DNA of 11,772 nucleotides, from NCBI GenBank assembly GCA_000433455.1, contig HF992499.1:181407-193178 (forward strand). The letters are read 5' to 3'. A program made the translations under genes and the position numbers. The stretch comes from Mycoplasma sp. CAG:877 (GTDB lineage: Bacteria > Bacillota_I > Bacilli_A > RF39 > UBA660). The notes beneath the pieces are model-generated. The model searched no databases. It was given only the letters and a program-made list of their open reading frames with translations, and was not told the origin of the DNA. Within the stretch, counting starts at the first letter, position 1; every line of letters begins with the position of its first letter. Positions 5,822 to 11,750 of the stretch are shown here, one piece after another.

Positions 5822-6718
5822 ATGAAAGCAATTTGTATAGGACATTCAACATTTGATACAACTCTTCCAATGACAGACTATCCTATAGAAAACAACAAAT
5901 ATCGTATCTCTTCTCACGTAGAATGCGGTGGTGGCTCTGGTCCAAATGGGGCCTATGTTTTAGCAAAGTGGGGAGTTGATACAACTATAGTATCAGCACT
6001 TGGAAATGACTATCAAGCAGATCGAATAATAGATGAATTTAAAAGTGTAGGTGCCAATATAGAATACTTAAAAAAAATACCAACTCATCAAACATCATGT
6101 AGTTATATTTTTGCTAATATGGAAAATGGAAGTAGAACAATAGTGACTTCTAAAGCTAAAGCAATACGAAAACTAGACATAAGGGAAAAGTTAAAAGCTG
6201 ATGTAATATTAATTGATGGCGAACATCCAGAAACTGCCAAAGAAATTTTAAAAGATAATCCAAAAGCAATAAGTGTCTTTGATGTAAGTAGAGTAAATGA
6301 AGATAATTTAGAATTAGGAAAAATGGTTACTTATTTAGTTTGTTCCCATGAATTTGCCGAAAAGTTTGCTAATATCAAAATAGACCATGAAAACATTGAT
6401 ACCATAAAAGCTTGTTATGATAAATTAAAAGAGTTTTTTAAAAACAATGTCATAATCACTCTAGAGTCCTATGGTAGTTTTACAGAAATAGATGGAAAAT
6501 GTATGCAAGTACCAAGCATAAAAGTAAAAGCCATTGATTCAACTGGAGCTGGCGACATTTTTCATGGTGCTTTTGCATACTTTATAAGTAACGGTTATTC
6601 ATTAATTGATGCAATACATTACGCATCAGTAACAGGTGCACTTTCCGTTGAAAAAATTGGTGCTAGATACTCAGTACCTGAGTTAAAAGAGGTTTTAGAA
6701 TATGACAATATTATCTAG
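5822..6718 (+). CDS. PfkB/ribokinase-family sugar kinase, substrate unknown
   Basis: This is a cytoplasmic ATP-dependent kinase that should phosphorylate a sugar, sugar acid or nucleoside. The N-terminal strand MKAICIGHSTFDTTLP carries the substrate-binding Asp12. GGGSGPNGA (36-44) corresponds to the first PfkB signature. DSTGAGDIFHGAF (239-251) is the second signature, with catalytic base Asp245 and the GAGD anion hole. At 298 residues it is a normal length for the family and appears complete. AAGGTG (5811-5816) lies 5 bases before the ATG. The ribosome binding site of the Smr gene lies inside its 3' end and the two genes overlap by 17 bases, so they are co-transcribed. No transporter or other sugar enzyme lies nearby to suggest a substrate, so no gene name is given. 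Confidence 0.88.
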   Translation: MKAICIGHSTFDTTLPMTDYPIENNKYRISSHVECGGGSGPNGAYVLAKWGVDTTIVSALGNDYQADRIIDEFKSVGANIEYLKKIPTHQTSCSYIFANMENGSRTIVTSKAKAIRKLDIREKLKADVILIDGEHPETAKEILKDNPKAISVFDVSRVNEDNLELGKMVTYLVCSHEFAEKFANIKIDHENIDTIKACYDKLKEFFKNNVIITLESYGSFTEIDGKCMQVPSIKVKAIDSTGAGDIFHGAFAYFISNGYSLIDAIHYASVTGALSVEKIGARYSVPELKEVLEYDNII

Positions 6719-6962
6719 CTACTTACCACAAATAGATTTACATGGTCTTGATAGAGATTATGCCAGAATTTTAGTAAACGAATTTGTTGAAGACAACTAC
6801 AAGCTACATAATAAAACAGTACTAATAATTCATGGCAATGGAACTGGAATTTTAAGAAAAACAGTTCAAGAAACATTAAAGCATAATAAGTACGTAGAAA
6901 CATACAAAATAGACAATTTTAACACTGGCACAACAGTCGTTGAATTGAAACAAAAAAATTGA
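6702..6962 (+). CDS. Stand-alone Smr-domain protein (putative DNA/RNA nuclease)
   Basis: The 86-residue product is essentially one Smr domain, the module found at the C-terminus of MutS2 and alone in small proteins. Smr domains bind and often nick nucleic acids. Both hallmark motifs are intact: IDLHGLDRDYA with DLHG at 12-15, and HGNGTGILR at 44-52. It is close to the minimal domain length with almost no extra sequence. AAGAGGTT (6687-6694) inside the kinase gene is the ribosome binding site, and the start overlaps the kinase by 17 bases. The TGA stop (6960-6962) overlaps the -35 box of the next promoter. No terminator follows, so transcripts may continue into the 7018 gene. No mutS2 is present in this window; whether the organism has one elsewhere cannot be told. 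Confidence 0.88.
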   Translation: MTILSSYLPQIDLHGLDRDYARILVNEFVEDNYKLHNKTVLIIHGNGTGILRKTVQETLKHNKYVETYKIDNFNTGTTVVELKQKN

Positions 6963-6987
6963 CAAAATATATCCTACATGCTAGAAT
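6959..6987 (+). promoter_or_regulatory. Near-consensus promoter of the 7018-8667 gene pair
   Basis: A perfect TTGACA (6959-6964), a 17-base spacer and TAGAAT (6982-6987) preceded by TGC form a strong sigma-A promoter with extended -10. The -35 box shares bases with the Smr stop codon. GGGGG (7006-7010) is the ribosome binding site, 7 bases before the ATG at 7018. Confidence 0.85.
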
Positions 6988-7017
6988 AATAAGGCATAAG
7001 GGACAGGGGGCATACAT

Positions 7018-8649
7018 ATGTATACAGACGAATATGAAAACAGAGGGTTTCCATTTAGAAACTTTTTATTGAAGTTAATTTTAATAATTATATTTGTATT
7101 TTTATTAGTATGGTTATTACCTAAGTTTATTGCACCAGCAGTAAATAAAGATATAAAAAATAGTAATGAGAATACAACTCAAATAAACGCCTTAACTTCA
7201 CAAATATTTGCTGATAACTTAAATAAAATGAAGGAAGCTGCAATCTCATATTATACAGATGAGCGTCTACCAGAAAATGATGGCGAATTTAAACAAATGA
7301 CCTTAAGTGAAATGATTGGTCTAAAGTTAATTACTCCATTAATAGATAAGAATAACAAAGCAGTAGACGTAGAAGCAAGCTATGTAAAAATAACTAAGTC
7401 AGATAATGAATATATTTTAAAAGTAAATATTAAAGACAGTGAAAAAGAAGACTATATTTTAGTACACTTAGGTTGTTACACATACTGTAAAGGAAACATA
7501 TGTGAAAAGAAGTCAGAAAATATAGTAATAAAAGGTTCAACAATCAAAGCTGATACACCAATTACAAAGAAGTATTATTGTCAAATAGCAAACGGAAAAT
7601 ACTATGGTAAATCTGGTAATGTAGTTAATAAAAACACCTATGAAAGTGAATGTATAACAAAACCAGTAGAAAAACATTATTGTGCTATAGTTAATGATAA
7701 ATATTATGGTAAGAATGGAACTGTTGTAAGTAAAGAAACTTATGAAGATGAATGTACAACAAAGCCATCTGATAAATACTACTGTGCAATTGTAAATGGA
7801 AAATATTATGATAAAAATGGTAATGTAGTAGATAAAAATACCTATGAAGAAAGCTGTAACACTAAAGAATATTTATATGAGTATGCAAGAACTATTAACG
7901 CAACATTTAGTAGTTGGACAAAATGGTCTAATTGGTTAGAAACAAGTTGCAGTACTAAAGCCATAACTTGTAACGAAAACGATGTAAAGTGTTTAAGAGA
8001 AGTAAAACTATATAATCGTAAAGAAAAAATTGGTACACACGAACAAGAATACATCAAAGAACGTAGTGTTCAAATAAAAGCTTCATCATACACAGAAAAA
8101 ACATGTAAAAATTATTCATATGTTATAGTTAATAACACAACATATGCCGTAACAAATACATATACAAACGTAACAAACATTACATCATCAACTGCATCTT
8201 CTGTAGCTGGATGGAACTACGAAGGAAGAGGAACATATGCTAATCCTCCAAGAGACACAGAAAAAACACATTATGTATTTGTTGGAGCCGATTATAGTTA
8301 TTGTTCAGATACATGTACAACCCTACCAAATTACTACTATGATAAGTATACATACACTGGTAACATGTCAAAAGTTTCAAAAACAACTGAAGCACCAGTA
8401 AGTTCATCATCACAAGTAGTAGCAACATGTACCGAATATGAAACAAAAACAGTTAATATATATAGAAATATAACAAGAACAGAAATAGCAACTAGAACCG
8501 AGCCATTATATGGTACAGTTTGCTATTCAAGTAATAGAACAAGAAAATTAACATCAACTGGTAAGACAGAGAAAAAATGGAGCTATTACAATGATACTAA
8601 CTTATTGAATAACAACTGGTACTATACAGGTGCCAAGAAGTTAAAATAA
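7018..8649 (+). CDS. Membrane-anchored ectoprotein with three Cys-pair repeats and a Trp/Cys segment
   Basis: No known family is recognised. The 543-residue product starts with a short cytoplasmic segment and one membrane helix (about 18-40, LLKLILIIIFVFLLVWLLPK); the other ~500 residues should be outside. In order: a helical segment with LNKMKEAAISYY (68-79); a beta-rich domain ending GCYTYC and ICEKK (Cys153, 157, 162); three 34-residue repeats (185-286), each KxYC..., GKYYxKxGxVV, TYE and a second Cys; then SSWTKWSNWLETSC (298-311) with Trp300/303/306 and Cys311/318/325, resembling a thrombospondin type-1 repeat; and a Thr/Ser/Tyr/Asn-rich C-terminal half with further scattered Cys (for example Cys362). 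Even Cys spacing in the repeats suggests disulfides outside the cell. It has a strong promoter, and the 8667 gene follows 17 bases later. A surface adhesin, a pilus-like component or part of an envelope complex are plausible but unproven. Confidence 0.75.
   Translation: MYTDEYENRGFPFRNFLLKLILIIIFVFLLVWLLPKFIAPAVNKDIKNSNENTTQINALTSQIFADNLNKMKEAAISYYTDERLPENDGEFKQMTLSEMIGLKLITPLIDKNNKAVDVEASYVKITKSDNEYILKVNIKDSEKEDYILVHLGCYTYCKGNICEKKSENIVIKGSTIKADTPITKKYYCQIANGKYYGKSGNVVNKNTYESECITKPVEKHYCAIVNDKYYGKNGTVVSKETYEDECTTKPSDKYYCAIVNGKYYDKNGNVVDKNTYEESCNTKEYLYEYARTINATFSSWTKWSNWLETSCSTKAITCNENDVKCLREVKLYNRKEKIGTHEQEYIKERSVQIKASSYTEKTCKNYSYVIVNNTTYAVTNTYTNVTNITSSTASSVAGWNYEGRGTYANPPRDTEKTHYVFVGADYSYCSDTCTTLPNYYYDKYTYTGNMSKVSKTTEAPVSSSSQVVATCTEYETKTVNIYRNITRTEIATRTEPLYGTVCYSSNRTRKLTSTGKTEKKWSYYNDTNLLNNNWYYTGAKKLK
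7570..7875 (+). repeat. Three tandem 102-base (34-codon) coding repeats
   Basis: Units run 7570-7671, 7672-7773 and 7774-7875, encoding residues 185-218, 219-252 and 253-286. Shared pattern: K-x-Y-C, then V/A-N-x-K-Y-Y-x-K-x-G-x-V-V-x-K-x-T-Y-E, then a second Cys 24 residues after the first (Cys188/212, 222/246, 256/280). The protein pattern is well kept while the DNA has diverged, so the duplication is old and under selection. Similarity in unit 3 fades after residue 283. Confidence 0.9.
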
Positions 8650-8666
8650 TTAAGGGGGAAATATAA

Positions 8667-10997
8667 ATGGAAAAAGATATTAAAAACATAGTTTTCTACA
8701 CATTTGAGAGTGAAACTGGTAAAAGAACACAAGCATGCGTATTCTACACAGATGGAACAGTAAAAAATACTAATGAAGAAGAAGGTGTAGAAGACGTAAT
8801 CACTTTAATGAAATCTAAAGGGATAGGTCCAAAAGAATACCACAAAATTGTAAATAAACACTATGTATATGAAACAACTGGAGAAGACTTCGAGGAAGAC
8901 TTTAAAGAGTATTTAAACAAGAAAGAGAAATACATTGCTAAGAAAGATAGAAATATTAAGGCATTATTAAAAAGATTGTTTAAAAAGCAAAAAAGTAATA
9001 CTGAAGAAGAAACTGAAGTAGAAGAAGAGCAAGAAGAACAACAAACTGCTAATGCAACTAGTACAACTAATAACAATGAAAGTTCAACAACTAGAAAAGC
9101 TGAGGCAAATAAAACAACTGCTCAGCCAGAAGAAGAAAATACCGAGAATGCCGAGGAAGAAAGAGAAGAAGATACTGATGAAAGAGGAGAAAAATTCTGG
9201 AGAGTATTGCAAACAATAACTGGTGTAAATTTAGTTTGGGGTTTAAAAGAAAAATATCTTGCTAAAAAAAGAGCGGTAGAAGAAGCCAACAAAAGTAAAC
9301 CTAAAAAAGAAGAGGGAAAATTCAAGAAGTGGTTTAAAAAGACTTTTATAGGAAAAATAACTAAAAGAGTAGCTGCATTAATAACTGCTGTCACTATTCT
9401 TTTTGTATCAGGTTGTTCAAATGCGAAAACTGAAAAAGGACCAGAGACTACTCCAACAACAATCAATGAAACTCAAGAAATTAATACTGATGATTTAATA
9501 AAAGAAGTAACAAGTTTTGCAGGAATGCTAAAACTTTCAAAGAGTGATGTTCAAAAAGCATTTATGAATAACATCAGTGAAAGTCTAGATAACTTTAATA
9601 TAAAATTCGCTAATGCATATGTAGAAAAAGATAAAAATATTAAAGCTGCATTATCTTGGGATGAAGTTATTTCATTAGCCCTTGTTTATAACGATTACAA
9701 TAAAGATCAACTAATTCAAATCTTTAATGGTGCTGACTTAAATACAACAAAATTAGAGGATGCCTATAAAACTGGTGTTTTACAATTAATGGGAGCACAT
9801 GTTATTGAAACTAGAGAAAATAAAGTCGATATGTCATCATTATTAGAAAGTCAAGAAGCAAAAGATTTTTACGAAAAATATCACGAACTATTCTTAAAAT
9901 GTAAAGAAGCAACAGGTCAAGAACAAATAAACAGAGTAAATGAATTTTACCAAGAATCATATAAAGACTTCCCAATAACAGAAAAAGTAAGAGAAGAAGG
10001 AATTGCTCATAGTGATTCTAGAAATAGTATAGAAACATATAAGTTCTCTATAATACCAATGGTAAGTGCTGCAGAAATGCTATATCAAAACTTAGCAATT
10101 GATAAAACACTACAAGATAAAGCAGTTGCTTACTTAAATGATATTGGTGTTTGCAATAGAGCTAATGATGTTATTGAAAAAGCTGCTCTAGTAAATTTAT
10201 CAGCTTCTAAAAATAATGATTACATTGATTATAATCTTTTAAACCAAGCAAAGATTACTGAATTAATAGATGAAGATGCCTACGTTGTTGATGATGCACA
10301 TCGTGATCTAAGTGAATTAGATAGTTTCAAAAATAAAGTAAATGTTAGTTTCACATATACAAACGGTACCTTCACAGGTGAGTATACAACTACTACAACA
10401 AAATATAGAACAGAAACAACAAGTACAACAACAACTAATCGTAGCCAAGCTGTTTCATCTACTAGTGAAAATAAAGTAGCTGCAGCAGAAAGACAAGCTA
10501 GTTCAAGATTAGGTGCAGAAAATGCCCAAGCAAGAAGAGAAGCTGAAAAGGCAGCAGATGCCGAAGCAAAACGTCAACAAGAACAAGCTGACGCAGAAAG
10601 AAGACAACAAGAAGAAAAAATTGCTCAGGATGAAAAAGATTTACAAGATAAAATAAATCAAGCTAATAAAGATATTAATAATGGTCAAACAGTAAATGAA
10701 GATGACTTTGGTGATCATAATGTTGATTTTGATAACGATCATTCAGATAATAAGGGAAATTTAAATGATTCAGTAAAAGACGTAACTACTGATGGAACTG
10801 GTGATAAAACAAATGAACCATTGCCAGATCCAAACGCAGATGATAAAGGAAATTCTAATAGTTCATCAGATCAACCAATCTACGAATATGAAGAACCATA
10901 TACTATGACTAAGGAAGAAAAAGCAGCAGCAATCGTAGAGGCAATGGCAAATGCTCAAACTGAAGAACAAGCAAAAGTATATACATATCATAATTAA
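8667..10997 (+). CDS. 776-residue mosaic envelope protein with an internal lipobox
   Basis: No known family is recognised. Residues 1-80 form a compact domain (KNIVFYTFE, ACVFYTDGTVKN). Next come a basic helix (about 85-110), an acidic Glu/Thr/Asn low-complexity linker (112-175) and a strongly basic segment (about 195-233). The only hydrophobic stretch is 234-249 and ends VSGC, a perfect lipobox with Cys250. After it lies a helical domain (about 270-555), a Thr-rich linker (571-594), an Ala/Glu/Gln/Arg coiled coil (604-672) and an Asp/Asn/Gly/Ser-rich tail. Basic residues before the hydrophobic stretch put the N-terminus inside and the rest outside. A normal lipoprotein would have the lipobox near residue 20; no in-frame ATG, GTG or TTG with a ribosome binding site lies close before it, so the long N-terminal part looks genuine. 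AAGGGGG (8652-8658) sets the start. It is co-transcribed with the 7018 gene. Confidence 0.75.
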   Translation: MEKDIKNIVFYTFESETGKRTQACVFYTDGTVKNTNEEEGVEDVITLMKSKGIGPKEYHKIVNKHYVYETTGEDFEEDFKEYLNKKEKYIAKKDRNIKALLKRLFKKQKSNTEEETEVEEEQEEQQTANATSTTNNNESSTTRKAEANKTTAQPEEENTENAEEEREEDTDERGEKFWRVLQTITGVNLVWGLKEKYLAKKRAVEEANKSKPKKEEGKFKKWFKKTFIGKITKRVAALITAVTILFVSGCSNAKTEKGPETTPTTINETQEINTDDLIKEVTSFAGMLKLSKSDVQKAFMNNISESLDNFNIKFANAYVEKDKNIKAALSWDEVISLALVYNDYNKDQLIQIFNGADLNTTKLEDAYKTGVLQLMGAHVIETRENKVDMSSLLESQEAKDFYEKYHELFLKCKEATGQEQINRVNEFYQESYKDFPITEKVREEGIAHSDSRNSIETYKFSIIPMVSAAEMLYQNLAIDKTLQDKAVAYLNDIGVCNRANDVIEKAALVNLSASKNNDYIDYNLLNQAKITELIDEDAYVVDDAHRDLSELDSFKNKVNVSFTYTNGTFTGEYTTTTTKYRTETTSTTTTNRSQAVSSTSENKVAAAERQASSRLGAENAQARREAEKAADAEAKRQQEQADAERRQQEEKIAQDEKDLQDKINQANKDINNGQTVNEDDFGDHNVDFDNDHSDNKGNLNDSVKDVTTDGTGDKTNEPLPDPNADDKGNSNSSSDQPIYEYEEPYTMTKEEKAAAIVEAMANAQTEEQAKVYTYHN

Positions 10998-10999
10998 TT

Positions 11000-11022
11000 A
11001 AGTGGCCCAGTGGTCACTTTTT
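11000..11022 (+). terminator. Rho-independent terminator of the 7018-8667 operon
   Basis: AAGTGGCC (11000-11007) pairs with GGTCACTT (11012-11019), eight pairs with one G-T wobble, around a CAGT loop, and is followed by T residues through 11022. It starts two bases after the stop codon. Confidence 0.88.
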
Positions 11023-11031
11023 CTTTCACTC

Positions 11032-11052
11032 AAACAACACCTGTCGTTTTTT
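11032..11052 (+). terminator. Possible second, weaker terminator
   Basis: AAACAAC (11032-11038) and GTCGTTT (11043-11049) can pair with one A-C mismatch around an ACCT loop, followed by T residues to 11052. It may back up the stronger hairpin at 11000-11022, or be chance in AT-rich DNA. Confidence 0.3.
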
Positions 11053-11064
11053 GAATGATTTTAT

Positions 11065-11093
11065 TTGACAAATCAAGGACTTTGTGTTATAAT
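11065..11093 (+). promoter_or_regulatory. Full-consensus promoter of the 11164 gene
   Basis: TTGACA (11065-11070), a 17-base spacer and TATAAT (11088-11093), with TGT (11085-11087) directly before it, match sigma-A consensus at every hexamer position and add an extended -10. This is the strongest promoter in the window and predicts a start near 11100 with a leader of about 64 bases. Confidence 0.92.
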
Positions 11094-11097
11094 ATGA

Positions 11098-11126
11098 GTA
11101 CTTTAAGGGTGAGAGGCCTGAAGTAT
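11098..11126 (+). promoter_or_regulatory. Hairpin at the 5' end of the 11164 leader
   Basis: GTACTT (11098-11103) pairs with AAGTAT (11121-11126, one G-T wobble), and inside it AGG (11106-11108) pairs with CCT (11117-11119), leaving the loop GTGAGAGG. It would lie at the very start of the transcript, where such stems often protect mRNA from decay. It has no T run, so it is not a terminator, and I do not recognise it as a known riboswitch. Confidence 0.4.
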
Positions 11127-11163
11127 ACAAAATTAAAATTTATATAGGGTGGGGTTGAGTATA

Positions 11164-11583
11164 ATGAATAATGCGTATATTTTTGAGTATTTAGATGAAA
11201 ATGATTTTCGTAAAAAAGAAAGATCAGTTAGAAAGTATAACATGTTAGCCTATAAAAAATTAACATTTAATTACTATCCAGAATTACGTAAAGGTAACTT
11301 TTTAGGTAAAGAAGTTAGTAGAAATGAAAAGAATAATACTATAGGTTATGAATTAAAATTACCTACTGATGAATTATTTGTTAAAGTACATGGTGAAATT
11401 ACATTACACTATACTGTATATACAGAAAAGAAAATAATTCTTTTAACAAACATTACACCAGAAGGAATTTTAGATGAAGGTCATAGAGCTGAATTATCTA
11501 CATACAAAGGTGTTATGATTTCTAAAACTAATCCAGAAAAAGATATGTTCAAAATTAATTTAATTAATATGTTAGGAAAATAA
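11164..11583 (+). CDS. Hypothetical 139-residue protein, probably highly expressed
   Basis: I do not recognise this family. The product MNNAYIFEYLDENDFRKKER... is mixed alpha/beta, with a predicted helix near the N-terminus, alternating strand-like segments (TIGYELKL, LFVKVHGEITLHYTVY, KKIILLTNITPEG) and a short C-terminal KINLINMLGK. There is no signal peptide, membrane segment or cysteine, so it is probably cytoplasmic. An in-frame GTG at 11149 lies inside the ribosome binding region (GGGTGGGG, 11147-11154); the ATG at 11164, 9 bases after it, is the better start. The gene has a consensus promoter, a structured leader and a long terminator that starts in its own stop codon, so it is a single-gene transcript and likely abundant. 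It lies just before a tRNA cluster. Function cannot be inferred from sequence. Confidence 0.78.
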   Translation: MNNAYIFEYLDENDFRKKERSVRKYNMLAYKKLTFNYYPELRKGNFLGKEVSRNEKNNTIGYELKLPTDELFVKVHGEITLHYTVYTEKKIILLTNITPEGILDEGHRAELSTYKGVMISKTNPEKDMFKINLINMLGK

Positions 11584-11616
11584 GGAAAGTTCACCTGAAT
11601 TTTTCTTATTTTTTTT
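11578..11616 (+). terminator. Long rho-independent terminator of the 11164 gene
   Basis: Fifteen consecutive pairs (two G-T wobbles) join 11578-11592 with 11597-11611 around an ACCT loop, followed by a T run (11609-11616). The TAA stop codon (11581-11583) lies in the 5' arm. Confidence 0.9.
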
Positions 11617-11625
11617 CATTTTCTC

Positions 11626-11654
11626 TTGCAACAATTATAAATATATGCTATTAT
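11626..11654 (+). promoter_or_regulatory. Promoter of the tRNA cluster (extended -10)
   Basis: TTGCAA (11626-11631), a 17-base spacer and TATTAT (11649-11654) preceded by TGC form a good promoter whose expected start is a few bases before the first tRNA. Confidence 0.75.
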
Positions 11655-11665
11655 TAAATAGCAAT

Positions 11666-11742
11666 GGACCCTTAGCTCAGTTGGTTAGAGCATCCGGCTC
11701 ATAACCGGGCGGTCACAGGTTCGAGTCCTGTAGGGTCCACCA
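11666..11742 (+). tRNA. tRNA with CAT anticodon, probably tRNA-Ile2 (lysidine-modified)
   Basis: A complete 77-base cloverleaf. The acceptor stem is GGACCCT with AGGGTCC, discriminator A and encoded CCA (11740-11742). The D stem is GCTC/GAGC, the anticodon stem TCCGG/CCGGG with loop CTCATAA (anticodon at 11700-11702), and the T stem ACAGG/CCTGT with loop TTCGAGT. It is not an initiator: position 1 pairs with 72 and the anticodon stem lacks three G-C pairs next to the loop. C4-G69 and C5-G68 agree with TilS-recognised tRNA-Ile2, and the GGACC...GGTCC acceptor resembles B. subtilis tRNA-Ile2 as I recall it. Elongator tRNA-Met is the alternative. Confidence 0.92.
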
Positions 11743-11750
11743 TTTTATAC

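Noticed and set aside
4674..6962. TGA read as Trp (Mycoplasma code)
   Set aside because: TGA ends the 4170 and Smr genes exactly where the next start or promoter lies, and conserved Trp positions such as in WCGPC use TGG.
7570..7875. Tandem repeats as a possible CRISPR array
   Set aside because: The 102-base units are continuous coding repeats with no spacers, and no cas gene is present.
8861..9466. Reverse-strand open frames within the 8667 gene (and similar ones at 6715-6903, 7842-8057 and 8240-8446)
   Set aside because: Compositional shadows of repetitive Thr/Glu/Asn or Tyr codons; none has initiation signals.
11094..11147. Possible leader peptide (ATG at 11094 or in-frame GTG at 11109, stop at 11147)
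   Set aside because: The ATG lies upstream of the expected transcription start, and the GTG has no usable ribosome binding site.
11149..11163. GTG at 11149 as start of the 139-residue protein
   Set aside because: It lies within the G-rich ribosome binding site itself; ATG at 11164 is correctly spaced.
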